The notes under the pieces were generated by a model. That model made no database searches. It saw only the letters and a program-made list of their open reading frames with translations, and had not been told where the DNA came from. The translations under genes were made by a program, and so were the position numbers. A stretch of DNA of 64,000 bases from Crenothrix sp043729335 (GTDB lineage Bacteria > Pseudomonadota > Gammaproteobacteria > Methylococcales > Methylomonadaceae): positions 124,001 through 188,000 of the forward strand of contig NZ_JAYTLQ010000060.1 of assembly GCF_043729335.1 (NCBI RefSeq). Reading direction: 5' to 3'. How positions within the stretch are numbered: position 1 is the stretch's first letter; the number at the start of each line of letters is the position of its first letter. Positions 34,697 to 43,314 of the stretch are shown here, in pieces.

Positions 34697-35140
34697 GTGT
34701 TTATGAAATTTAAATCTATTTTTTTTATGGTGCTTGTTATGTCAAGTCAAGCAAACGCAACTCCAGTAGCTACTAAGTTAGCGCCTTGTTTAAATAGCCC
34801 CAATTGTGTGTCGAGTCAGGCAAGCCCGTTAGATGAGCGCCATTATATTGCGCCGTTTATAATTAAGGGAACGCCAGAAGCGGCATGGTTAATGTTGAGA
34901 ACCACACTAAAAAAGCACGATCGAACGGTTATTACCCATGAAACAGCGACGACTCTGCATGCTGAAGCGGTCAGTCTGGTGTTTAGCTTTGTTGATGATG
35001 TGGATATTATTTTAGATGCCGATGCTGGATTAATCCATATTCGTTCTGCATCGCGGGTAGGCCACAGTGATTTTGGTGTCAATCGCAAGCGTATTGAAAC
35101 ATTGCGCTCACAATTGCAAAAGGCTAATGTTGTTGAATGA
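34697..35140 (+). CDS. Exported DUF1499 family protein
   Basis: A 147-residue protein with an N-terminal signal peptide (MKFKSIFFMVLVMSSQANA) and the DUF1499 signature CLNSPNCVSSQA followed by YIAPF. Members are found widely in bacteria and plastids and have no established function. The two cysteines in the signature may form a disulfide after export. An in-frame ATG at 34703 is an equally good start. The gene is convergent with the zinc-ribbon gene downstream. Confidence 0.82.
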   Translation: MFMKFKSIFFMVLVMSSQANATPVATKLAPCLNSPNCVSSQASPLDERHYIAPFIIKGTPEAAWLMLRTTLKKHDRTVITHETATTLHAEAVSLVFSFVDDVDIILDADAGLIHIRSASRVGHSDFGVNRKRIETLRSQLQKANVVE

Positions 35141-35192
35141 CAATCTGAGGGTGTTGTAGAGGCAATTACGTTTTCCGAATTAGCGCACTGCG

Positions 35193-35531
35193 TTAATTTG
35201 TCTTTTCAAAGACATCAATTTCAGCGGTTTTAGTGTAATCTTTGTATTTTTCAATTCTTTGGGTTTTTAAAGCGGTTGTCGCAACTGCTTTGGCGAAGTC
35301 AGGAGTGATTTTTTTACTATTAAGCATCCAAAACCCGCCCAATCCCATTATGCAGATTATTAAGGCAATAGGCAGTGCTTTCTGTAAGTATGAAGATTCC
35401 TTTGGGGCAGCAAAATAGAGGTCATCTTCGCATTCCGGGCATTTAAATTTCGGGTCAGCTATCGGTATCAATTCACTCGTATTGGCTTTATTGCAGAGGC
35501 CAATATTGGTACATTTTCCGTAATTCAGCAC
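35193..35531 (-). CDS. Small zinc-ribbon membrane protein
   Basis: A 112-residue protein with an N-terminal metal-binding region (CTNIGLCNKAN, then KFKCPECEDDLYF, giving four cysteines in two pairs) and one membrane segment at about residues 52-69 (ALPIALIICIMGLGGFWML). A short, charged C-terminal tail follows. The same N-terminal ribbon is, from memory, found fused to OmpA-like or phosphate-binding-like domains; here it stands alone. Function unknown. A near-palindrome at 35178-35199 covers its stop codon. Confidence 0.7.
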   Translation of the reverse strand: MLNYGKCTNIGLCNKANTSELIPIADPKFKCPECEDDLYFAAPKESSYLQKALPIALIICIMGLGGFWMLNSKKITPDFAKAVATTALKTQRIEKYKDYTKTAEIDVFEKTN

Positions 35532-35793
35532 GTTAGCTCACCTGTCTTTATCAATGCATTGTATTTTTTTCTGTCTGCTGAATTCATATCCATAGCATTC
35601 AACACTACCCCAAACCTAATTTAAATATGCTTTTCAACTGTACAAACCTAATGCTTCTGACTTTTTAAATTAAAAAAAATTCACTATGCTGTGATTTTTA
35701 CTTGGTTTTTTAGATATTTTTTATGTGCAACAGTCTTACTCTCATTTTTGTTACTACGAAATATACCCTGGGCATTATTTGGTATAGGAATGA

Positions 35794-37140
35794 TTAAAGG
35801 AGAGTATGGGTTTTTTTTAACGGCGATAAGGCCGATTTTATGACGTAAAAAACTCCAAATACTGATGAATCTATACCCAATCGGGTTATGCTGGCATAAG
35901 ACAGCAAAATAGATTCCAGAGATATTACGACAACTACCGTAAATGCAGCACCCTCCAGTCCGAATGGGCTAATTAAGTAATAATTCAGAATAAGCATAAC
36001 AAGTGTCGATAAAATAGATACAAACAAGCAGTAAGCATGATGGCCGGTTAAACTGAGTATCTGTGAAAGCGGCCCGACAGCTGCCCGAATAACCTGGGCG
36101 AGGGAAAGCAGTTTTAACGCATCGTAGCCCTGGATGAATTCTTCACCAAAATGAGCCAGGATGTTTTTACCAAATACTGAAAAAATAATGAGCCCAGCTA
36201 GTGATGCCCAAAATTTTAACTGAGTTGTTAAAGCAATGAGACGTTGTAAGTTAACCCTGTCTTTAGCAGCATACAGCTGGGAGAAGCGGGGTAACAAAAT
36301 GGTATCTATAGATTGCATGCCAAAGGCAATTAATACCGCTATTCTAAAGCTTGCATTAAAAAGTGCCAGTTGATCGGGATTTAAAAAAAAACCGACGGTA
36401 ACAATGTTGATATCCAAGAAAAAATTGCTGAACAACGCTACAAATAATAAAGGAAATCCGGTGCGTAACCAAAGTTGTGTTTGATAACGGGGCTTCACAT
36501 TCATAAAACGACGCGCTAGGCGTTGTTTCATGTAGATAGCTGAAGTCAGCCAGACAAAACCCATGACTAAAATATGCAGCCGCATCACTTTGCCCGCATC
36601 AAGCTGCTCACCTAGTTTTTGGGCTAGGATAACGGCGGCTATGAGCAATAATGGACGGGTTACATTACTAGGAACAAATGCCGCTGCAAACCAGTTTAAA
36701 CATTGTGCAATGGTACTTTGCCAATTGAGTAAGCACATCGCCGGTACAGCAACCATGGCGAAAGTTAAGGCTTTAATATATAAAGGCGAGAGGATGCCGT
36801 TAGTTTGATAAACAAAGATTTCGCCCGCAACAGCTACACATAATCCTGAAAATAAAACAATTTGCATGCCAATTTTGGCAAATCCCACTATTGAATTATG
36901 TTCTCCAAAAGCAATGCCATGGCCAATAAATTTCATCGCGGAAGACCCAAGGCCTAATCCGGCTACAATAGCTAATAAGTTACACAGGGAAAATGCGTAG
37001 ACATAAATCCCAACTTCGGTAGCTCCCATCCAGCGAGCCAGCAAAATTTGTGTGCCAAAAACCGCCCCTGCACCAATAACTCGATTGACAAAGACAAAAA
37101 TAGCCCCGCCAAATAATTTCAAAAATTCTTTGTGATTCAC
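35794..37140 (-). CDS. Polysaccharide flippase (Wzx-like, MATE/MOP superfamily)
   Basis: A 448-residue integral membrane protein with about 12 hydrophobic segments, including FVNRVIGAGAVFGTQILLARWMG near the N-terminus, the usual start of oligosaccharide flippases of the Polysacc_synt family. Such proteins move lipid-linked oligosaccharide repeats across the inner membrane. Neighbours on the other strand include a putative glycosidase and an O-antigen-ligase-like protein, and a Wzc-type kinase lies further on, supporting a role in exopolysaccharide assembly. A T8 run (35812-35819) lies near the 3' end. Confidence 0.85.
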   Translation of the reverse strand: MNHKEFLKLFGGAIFVFVNRVIGAGAVFGTQILLARWMGATEVGIYVYAFSLCNLLAIVAGLGLGSSAMKFIGHGIAFGEHNSIVGFAKIGMQIVLFSGLCVAVAGEIFVYQTNGILSPLYIKALTFAMVAVPAMCLLNWQSTIAQCLNWFAAAFVPSNVTRPLLLIAAVILAQKLGEQLDAGKVMRLHILVMGFVWLTSAIYMKQRLARRFMNVKPRYQTQLWLRTGFPLLFVALFSNFFLDINIVTVGFFLNPDQLALFNASFRIAVLIAFGMQSIDTILLPRFSQLYAAKDRVNLQRLIALTTQLKFWASLAGLIIFSVFGKNILAHFGEEFIQGYDALKLLSLAQVIRAAVGPLSQILSLTGHHAYCLFVSILSTLVMLILNYYLISPFGLEGAAFTVVVVISLESILLSYASITRLGIDSSVFGVFYVIKSALSPLKKTHTLL

Positions 37141-37477
37141 TAAGCTTCTTTTTATGTGTTAAATATAATTATGACAGAAGTTAAATATTACTAAGTATAG
37201 TTGGTTTTCACTTTTGCTAGTTTTTGATTCAATTTCTGTCAGAATTTTTTACGATAATGGCGCGTAATTTGTTTAACTATTGCCAGCTTATGCGGTCTTT
37301 TAGGGCGTTAACTTGCGCAATGATGCCTGTATTAATAGTGTATTACAAGCGATTTCTAGGTTTTTTGTAAAGCTATGCGGCTTGGCTTATGGGGCGGGTT
37401 AATTCTAACTTAAGAAATGTATTTTACTTTAATAGCCGGATGTATCCTTCAATAAAATCTTACTACGGCGAATACTT
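37141..37477. other. Divergent intergenic region between flippase and glycosidase genes
   Basis: AT-rich, presumably with promoters for both genes. No gene, strong hairpin or repeat was recognised. Confidence 0.5.
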
Positions 37478-38734
37478 ATGTGTTTTACACCCAGCAGTTC
37501 AAAAAAATATATTGGCATGAGTCAAGTCATAAAGTTTATGGTTTTTGTGGTATTTTTTACGTTGGGCTTGAATGCCCAGGCCGCAAAGACAGTAGCAGGC
37601 CAGGTTAGATTTTTTAATAATGCCGACACTGCATTCAACGGTTACGTTAACAATCCGAATGCAGTTCAGAAAAAATGGCTGCGCGACCATTACTCCAGAA
37701 TGCTGACTTATCCACCCAGTTTTGATAAAAAAAATGCCTGGTATAAAGGCGGACTAGCCTATGTCGACAGTTATGCGATTTACGCCAATGATTCTTTGGC
37801 AAAAGCGCATCCGGAATGGATCATGAAGGATGCGCGCGGCAATAAGCTTTATATTCCATGGAGTTGTGGTAATGGACGGTGTTCACAGTTTGCGGGCGAT
37901 TTTAGTAATCCTGCCTTTCGCCGTTATATGATCAAAAAAATGCAGGCAACCGTGAAAAGTGGCTATAAGGGTTTGTGGTTAGATGATGTTAATTTGACTT
38001 GGCGGGTCGGTAATAGCAACGATGTTAATGTCCATATCACCCCCATTGACAGCAACACGGGCAAGGCAATGACGCTAAATGACTGGCGGCATTACTTTTC
38101 CCGGTATTTGCGAGAAGTCCGTGCTGCATTACCCAAAACTATTGAAATTTCGCATAATGCCATTTGGTATGCCGATTCTATGAAGGCAAAAAATCCGTAC
38201 ATTACCCAGCAAATTAAAGCAGCAAATTATATTAATCTTGAGCGCGGAGCCAGTGACGGTGGTTTAGTGGGGGGAACAGGGCAATGGGGTTATGAAACTT
38301 TTTTAAAGTATATTGATTATGTGCATAAAAACGGGGCAGGGGTGATTTTAATGGATGAAGGCTACACTCCGGCACAACGAGAATATGGTCTTGCAACCTG
38401 GTTTTTAATCAGCCAAGGCAATGACTTTATTAATAGTGATCAGCGCAACTGGATAACGCCAGATAATTGGTGGAAAGGTTATAGTTTGAATTTGGGTAAA
38501 GCTTTAAATGATCGTTATACCTGGAATAATCTGATTCGCCGTGATTTTGCCTGTGGCAGTGTGTTTTTAAATCAACCCGATACGGCAACAAGATCGGTAA
38601 GTGTCGGGAATGGTTATAAAAATATCGATGCGCAATCGGTATCATGGATAAATTTGCAAGCAAAAACAGCCGCTATTTTAAAGACAGCCTGCAATGCGGC
38701 CAGGTCTGTTCCTAACCATAAATTTATTCGCTAA
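37478..38734 (+). CDS. Exported putative glycoside hydrolase (GHL15-like), copy 1
   Basis: A 418-residue exported protein. A signal peptide is present whether translation starts at 37478 or at ATG 37517 (MSQVIKFMVFVVFFTLG, cleavage near AQA). The mature part looks like a TIM-barrel hydrolase: SYAIYANDSLAKAHPEW, YIPWSC, GYKGLWLDDVNLTWRVG with a double aspartate, ISHNAIWYADS, NYINLERGAS and ILMDEGYTPAQREYGLAT. These fit the hypothetical glycosyl hydrolase family GHL15 as I remember it. A clear paralogue lies at 49124. Context with flippase, ligase and tyrosine kinase genes suggests trimming of an exopolysaccharide; the substrate is unknown. Confidence 0.7.
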   Translation: MCFTPSSSKKYIGMSQVIKFMVFVVFFTLGLNAQAAKTVAGQVRFFNNADTAFNGYVNNPNAVQKKWLRDHYSRMLTYPPSFDKKNAWYKGGLAYVDSYAIYANDSLAKAHPEWIMKDARGNKLYIPWSCGNGRCSQFAGDFSNPAFRRYMIKKMQATVKSGYKGLWLDDVNLTWRVGNSNDVNVHITPIDSNTGKAMTLNDWRHYFSRYLREVRAALPKTIEISHNAIWYADSMKAKNPYITQQIKAANYINLERGASDGGLVGGTGQWGYETFLKYIDYVHKNGAGVILMDEGYTPAQREYGLATWFLISQGNDFINSDQRNWITPDNWWKGYSLNLGKALNDRYTWNNLIRRDFACGSVFLNQPDTATRSVSVGNGYKNIDAQSVSWINLQAKTAAILKTACNAARSVPNHKFIR

Positions 38735-38880
38735 AAGGCAGTGTTTATAAGGTGTAGATAATTTAGAGGCCGTAGCTAAATGGGCCGGTATAAGATGGCG
38801 CATGATATTCGTGGTTTTTTAGCAAAAATTCTGTATATTTAGCAGGTGTTGAAGCTTACCCGTATCGGGCTAAATAAACC

Positions 38881-40110
38881 ATGAAATCTGTTGATGCTAT
38901 GTTGCCGTATAATACTGTTGAACTACCTCCTGAGCGTTTGACGTTACAGGTTTGCTCTATTTGGCTATTGTTTGCGATAAGCTCGCTGGTTTTTATTGAA
39001 CCTGCTCCTTACGATGGTGTGTTACTGATAGTGGGCTTTTTTTGTTTTATGTTTGGCCTACGGGTATCGCCACATTTAAGTACGCCGCTGTTTTTTTTAA
39101 GTGGCTATATTTTGGCCAACCTTTTTGCCACTATGTTTGCGCCTGATCCCATTCAGTGTCTCAAGCATATGGTGGTCACTTTTTTTCTGATATTTAGCTG
39201 GCTTTTTTACGCGAGTATCATCCATGATAATCCAGTACGTATGTACAAAATTATCTGGAATGGCTATATTTTTGCTGCTGTTTTAGCTGTATTTTTAGGA
39301 TTTATAGGCTTTTTGAGAATAACCCCTTATTACGAGCAATTTTTGTTTTTTGATAGGGTAAAAGGGCCTTTTAAAGATCCTAACGTGTTTGGGCCCTTTC
39401 TCATACCGGTGGCTGTGTATTTAATTTTGCAATTGGAGAGTGCAAAAGGAATATTGAGTTTTTTCATGAGAATGGGGCTGTTATTGTTTGTTGTCGCTGG
39501 TGTTTTGTTGAGTTTTTCTAGAGGCGCATGGTTTAATTTAGTATTGGCATCGGCTATATATACGATTCTGCGCTTAATTACCGCAAAGTCTAGTGCGGAT
39601 ACAGCTGTGTTGATCAAAATTATAGGCTTGGTTGTGGCAGTCATTTTAGTGGCTGCTGTCTGGGCGGTAACTTCTATTGATGATATCGGCCAAGTCTTTG
39701 CGCATCGTGCACAGTTAGTGCAAGATTACGATCAAGGTTCGGCAGGTCGTTTTGATGCCATACTGATCGCTATTAGGGAATCTATTATCCATCCTTTGGG
39801 TATAGGTCCTGGCCAAGCCTCGGAAGTGTTAGCGCTTGACCCTCATAATTTGTTTGTGCATATTCTGGTAGAAACCGGCTGGCTTGGCGCTATTGCATTT
39901 TCCGGTTTTATTCTCGTCACCTTAAAAGAGGCATACACTGTGTGCATGCAGCCTTCAAAAATACAAAATATTTGTATTGTCTTGTTTGCTTGCCTGGTGG
40001 GTACCTTGATGGAAAGTATGATTATACATAGCACCCATTGGCGGCATCTTTATGTGATGTTTGGATTGATTTGGGGAGCAATTTCCGCGAAAAGAAGTAA
40101 TTTGGTGTAG
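38881..40110 (+). CDS. O-antigen ligase/polymerase-like membrane protein
   Basis: A 409-residue polytopic membrane protein with about ten hydrophobic segments. The large periplasmic loop and following segment carry the Wzy/WaaL (PF04932-type) pattern: SAGRFDAILIAIRESIIHP, GIGPGQAS and then PHNLFVHILVETGWLGAIAF, where the H-N and E-x-G-x-x-G elements are typical. SFSRGAWFNLV is another family block. It either polymerises repeat units or ligates chains. It lies downstream of the putative hydrolase and close to a flippase, in keeping with an exopolysaccharide locus. Confidence 0.82.
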   Translation: MKSVDAMLPYNTVELPPERLTLQVCSIWLLFAISSLVFIEPAPYDGVLLIVGFFCFMFGLRVSPHLSTPLFFLSGYILANLFATMFAPDPIQCLKHMVVTFFLIFSWLFYASIIHDNPVRMYKIIWNGYIFAAVLAVFLGFIGFLRITPYYEQFLFFDRVKGPFKDPNVFGPFLIPVAVYLILQLESAKGILSFFMRMGLLLFVVAGVLLSFSRGAWFNLVLASAIYTILRLITAKSSADTAVLIKIIGLVVAVILVAAVWAVTSIDDIGQVFAHRAQLVQDYDQGSAGRFDAILIAIRESIIHPLGIGPGQASEVLALDPHNLFVHILVETGWLGAIAFSGFILVTLKEAYTVCMQPSKIQNICIVLFACLVGTLMESMIIHSTHWRHLYVMFGLIWGAISAKRSNLV

Positions 40111-40175
40111 ATGCGCAAGGCCATCAGGAACGGGTTAACTTACATCTGCTCCGGCTAAAGGCATAGCCCAAAAAG

Positions 40176-40568
40176 CTAACTGAAATAGGGGCGGGTACTC
40201 AGATAATGCGTAAAGCCCTGCAACTGCACTAACAGTTGATGCGTGGGATGTAATGATCGTAACAGGCTAAGTGTTTGTTGTGCCTCCTTGTATTTATACT
40301 GCGCCAGTAATGCCAATACTTTTGAACACGACTGGCGAATCATAAAATCGCGAAATATCACAGCGGCAGGCGTTTTTTTATAACTTATGGCTTTGGTTAA
40401 GGTCAGCACTGCAAGCTTTGGTTCATGTGTAAACCAAAGCTGCATAGCCTGTTCCAGTAGATGTTGCGCTCGTTGTTCGCTACTGATTACCCCCGTTAAA
40501 TTGGTATGACAACGCGGACAAATCAACGCGCCATTTAAACGGGCATTGCAGCAGGAACAACGCTCCAT
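40176..40568 (-). CDS. Zinc-ribbon protein of the HscC-like chaperone operon
   Basis: A 130-residue cytoplasmic protein starting MERCSCCNARLNGALICPRC, so two CxxC pairs likely bind zinc. The remainder is helical with a TPR-like feel (AQHLLEQAMQLWF, KYKEAQQTLSLLRSL). Its start overlaps the stop of the Hsp70 gene by one base, and it is the last gene of the five-gene chaperone operon. It may be a client- or partner-binding accessory. I do not know a characterised homologue. Confidence 0.65.
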   Translation of the reverse strand: MERCSCCNARLNGALICPRCHTNLTGVISSEQRAQHLLEQAMQLWFTHEPKLAVLTLTKAISYKKTPAAVIFRDFMIRQSCSKVLALLAQYKYKEAQQTLSLLRSLHPTHQLLVQLQGFTHYLSTRPYFS

Positions 40569-42304
40569 TAAGACTCCAGGTAGTAAAGAATGTCGGTTAG
40601 TTTAGCAACGGCGGCTTGCATACGATCATTAGCCGCTTCTTCAATAGCGCCGTAAATTTCTTCGATTAAATCAACCAAGTCCTCTTTGTCTTCAGTGGAT
40701 ACTTTCTCGAACAAGGCTTCCGCTTTGGCAATTAAACGCTGCGCTTCGGCAACTTCTGGGCTAGCAGAAGATTCTTTATGCTGGGTTGGCATCTGGCCAA
40801 ATAATTGGCCTACGCGCTGCTGTGCAGTACTTAAATCATCATGTTCAAAACGTGCCATGGCATTTTTTATGGTGATGGATTTTTGCAATCCGCTGTCTTT
40901 TTCCGTTGCTGAAACGTGCAATATGCCGTTAATATCCAAATCCAGGGTTAAGGTGATGACATTGCCTGCAGGCACGTCCCGTAAGCCTTCCACCAAAAAT
41001 TCACCTATTTTTGTGTTGCTCAGGGCATCGGGATCTTCACCTTGGTAAATAGTGACCTCAACCGCATCCTGGCCATCGACAGCGGTCATATAAGCTTCGG
41101 TTTTACGATTGGGTAGCGGGGTGTTTTTGTGAATGATGGGGCAATACTGATATTGATAAGGTTCGCCATATAAAAAGCCCAGGGCACTGGTGCCATAAGT
41201 GTAAGGCGTAACATCAACCAGCACGGCATCAACGGCTTGGCCGTTAATCATGGCGGCCTGAATAGCAGCCCCCATCGCTACACATAAATCAGGATCCACA
41301 GCGCTTTGCGGCTCAAAGCCAAAAATGTCGAACAAGCGTTCACGAATACACGGTGTCCGTGTTGAACCACCCACTAACACGATTTCGTCAATATCGCTGG
41401 CGGTTAATTTGGCGCCTTTTAAGGCAATGTGCAGTGCATCTAAAGTGACATCAATGTAATCGGCAATCATTTCTTCATAGGCCGTTCTGGACAGTTCCAG
41501 AGACAGATGTACGGCGATGCCGTCATGCTCCAGCAAATATTCTTCTTCAATGGTGGCGTAAGGCTGATCTGACAACACAAATTTAGCATTTTCAGCAGCA
41601 CGGGTAATACGCGCCATGGCTTTGCTGTGAGTGCGGACATCAATTTGTTGGCTTTGTTGCAGATGGTCGACAATGTGGTTAATAATCTGTTCGTCGAAGT
41701 CATCACCGCCTAAGTGGTTGTCGCCATGGCTGGACAATACTTCCACCACGCCGGATTCCACATTAACCACCGAAACGTCAAAAGTACCGCCGCCTAAGTC
41801 ATACACCAGCATACGTTTTTGTTCGGTTTGTTCAGCACCGTAAACCAGGGCGGCGGCCGTGGGTTCGTTAATGATGCGGACGACTTCCAAGCCTGCAATT
41901 TGCCCCGCTTCATGGGTGGCTTGTCGCTGCGCATCAGAGAAATAAGCTGGTACAGTAATCACTGCTTTGGTCACAGTCTGATTAAGATAGTGTTCGGCAA
42001 TGGCTTTGAGGCGTTTTAAAATAATCGCAGAAATTTCCTGTGGTGCGTACAGTTGTCCGCCTAAATCTACTTGCGTATCTTGACCCATTAAGCGCTTGAT
42101 GGATTTCACGGTGCGCTCTGGATACACCAGATATTGGTTTCGGGCAGTTTCGCCGACTAAAATGCCGCCGTTGTCATCCAGTCCCACTACCGAGGGCAGT
42201 ATTTTTTTGCCGTTGTCGGCAATAACGATAACATGCCCGTTTTCAACGATGGCGACTTCTGAGTTTGTGGTTCCTAAGTCAATTCCGATAATTATTTCAT
42301 TCAT
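40568..42304 (-). CDS. Hsp70 family chaperone, HscC-like
   Basis: A 578-residue Hsp70. The nucleotide-binding domain is complete: IGIDLGTTNSEVAIV, TVPAYFSDAQRQATHEAG, INEPTAAALVYG, DLGGGTFDVSVV and VLVGGSTRTPCIRE. A substrate-binding domain with VTPYTYGTSALG and TEKDSGLQKSITI follows. It is shorter than DnaK (about 640) because the C-terminal lid is reduced, and resembles HscC (556 in E. coli). A dedicated GrpE and J-like protein are encoded just upstream, and a zinc-ribbon protein just downstream, so it forms a specialised chaperone machine rather than the housekeeping DnaK system. Confidence 0.9.
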   Translation of the reverse strand: MNEIIIGIDLGTTNSEVAIVENGHVIVIADNGKKILPSVVGLDDNGGILVGETARNQYLVYPERTVKSIKRLMGQDTQVDLGGQLYAPQEISAIILKRLKAIAEHYLNQTVTKAVITVPAYFSDAQRQATHEAGQIAGLEVVRIINEPTAAALVYGAEQTEQKRMLVYDLGGGTFDVSVVNVESGVVEVLSSHGDNHLGGDDFDEQIINHIVDHLQQSQQIDVRTHSKAMARITRAAENAKFVLSDQPYATIEEEYLLEHDGIAVHLSLELSRTAYEEMIADYIDVTLDALHIALKGAKLTASDIDEIVLVGGSTRTPCIRERLFDIFGFEPQSAVDPDLCVAMGAAIQAAMINGQAVDAVLVDVTPYTYGTSALGFLYGEPYQYQYCPIIHKNTPLPNRKTEAYMTAVDGQDAVEVTIYQGEDPDALSNTKIGEFLVEGLRDVPAGNVITLTLDLDINGILHVSATEKDSGLQKSITIKNAMARFEHDDLSTAQQRVGQLFGQMPTQHKESSASPEVAEAQRLIAKAEALFEKVSTEDKEDLVDLIEEIYGAIEEAANDRMQAAVAKLTDILYYLES

Positions 42305-42321
42305 GGTCTATTTCTTCAACG

Positions 42322-42963
42322 TTATAATTTGTTAACTTTAACTTCTGCAAGGCGCAGGACATTTTTTTCAAACAAAAAGCCTTTACGCAATTCTTCAATG
42401 ACGATGCCATTAGCGAGTTTGGGATCACGGCCAATTTCAACGGCATTCATGGTATGGGGATCTAGCGGTTTGCCCAGGCATTCTATGGGTGAAATCTGAT
42501 TGCGTTGCAATAGCTGCTCAACACGCTTTAGGGTGATTTCTTGGCCTTCTTTTACGCTATTAATAAAACGGTCATCTGGTTTTTTGGCAAAGAATGAGGC
42601 TGCCGGTTTGTAGTTTTGTAACACTGCCGACCCTACCAATAAGCGATCATAAATATCAATCATATCCATAAGTATAGTGCGTGACAACTCATGGCGCTGA
42701 TGTTGCAAATGGGTTTCGTGCAGCGCCAGTTCGGCTGTCAATGCTTTATTGTCACTTTGTAAGGCATTTAACGCGACTGTTAATGTTTCCAGAGTGTTTT
42801 TAAATTGGCGTGCTTCAGCTTTGACTTCGCTTTTTAAGCCGGCTATTTCATTTAATAACGTATGAAGGTCAGGGGGTTGTTCGCTGGCCAATTGGCTTAA
42901 ATCAACGTTTTCGAGATAGCTTTGAAATTCTTCAAGCAATCGGTTTTTAGGCGTGTCACTCAT
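42322..42963 (-). CDS. GrpE-type nucleotide exchange factor
   Basis: A 213-residue protein with a long N-terminal coiled coil (about residues 35-100, LKSEVKAEARQFKNTLETL and onward) and a C-terminal beta domain with the GrpE pattern (NAVEIGRDPKLANGIVIEEL, then KGFLFEKNVLRLAEVKV). It would release ADP from the Hsp70 encoded 18 bases downstream. It starts in a four-base overlap with the J-like gene. It is divergent from the housekeeping GrpE (which normally sits with dnaK/dnaJ elsewhere) and probably specific to this module. Confidence 0.8.
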   Translation of the reverse strand: MSDTPKNRLLEEFQSYLENVDLSQLASEQPPDLHTLLNEIAGLKSEVKAEARQFKNTLETLTVALNALQSDNKALTAELALHETHLQHQRHELSRTILMDMIDIYDRLLVGSAVLQNYKPAASFFAKKPDDRFINSVKEGQEITLKRVEQLLQRNQISPIECLGKPLDPHTMNAVEIGRDPKLANGIVIEELRKGFLFEKNVLRLAEVKVNKL

Positions 42964-43301
42964 GTGTTATTAATCTTGTGGGTCGTACTGAACTGAAAGA
43001 TGCTGTCATCGATACTGGCACGCAACAGCTTATCAAAACTATCGGCACTGAGTGTCAACGCCTCTGAACTGACCAGGGCTTGATCTAGTAAAATATTAAA
43101 GTCCGCTTCGGGATAATCAAATAATTCGTAATTTAAACGGCTTTTTTGATCTTTAATGGTTTGATAAGCACCGTGTATTTGTTGAAACAAATTGTGGTGA
43201 TGATCGGGCGGGTATTGTTTTACTTTTTGCAAATAAGCTTGTTTTATTTCGTTGTCGCTTGCTTGCTCACTCACATCAAGAATTTCGTAGGCTGTTTTCA
43301 T
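42960..43301 (-). CDS. J-domain-like protein with PPD in place of HPD
   Basis: A 113-residue protein whose first 60 residues follow the J-domain plan: YEILDVSEQASDNEIKQAY, then KQYPPDHHHNLFQQIHGAY and KSRLNYELFD. The HPD tripeptide needed to stimulate Hsp70 ATPase reads PPD (residues 31-33), so the key histidine is absent. From memory a PPD/PPE subfamily of J-like domains recurs in bacteria. The tail has no zinc or G/F region. It sits between the TPR protein and GrpE genes and probably couples the TPR protein to the HscC-like Hsp70 in a non-canonical way. Confidence 0.78.
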   Translation of the reverse strand: MKTAYEILDVSEQASDNEIKQAYLQKVKQYPPDHHHNLFQQIHGAYQTIKDQKSRLNYELFDYPEADFNILLDQALVSSEALTLSADSFDKLLRASIDDSIFQFSTTHKINNT

Positions 43302-43314
43302 CTAAACTGGTTTC

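Noticed and set aside
35178..35199. Near-palindrome at the end of the zinc-ribbon gene as a terminator
   Set aside because: The loop is almost absent and no T-run follows on the minus strand, so the call is not supported.
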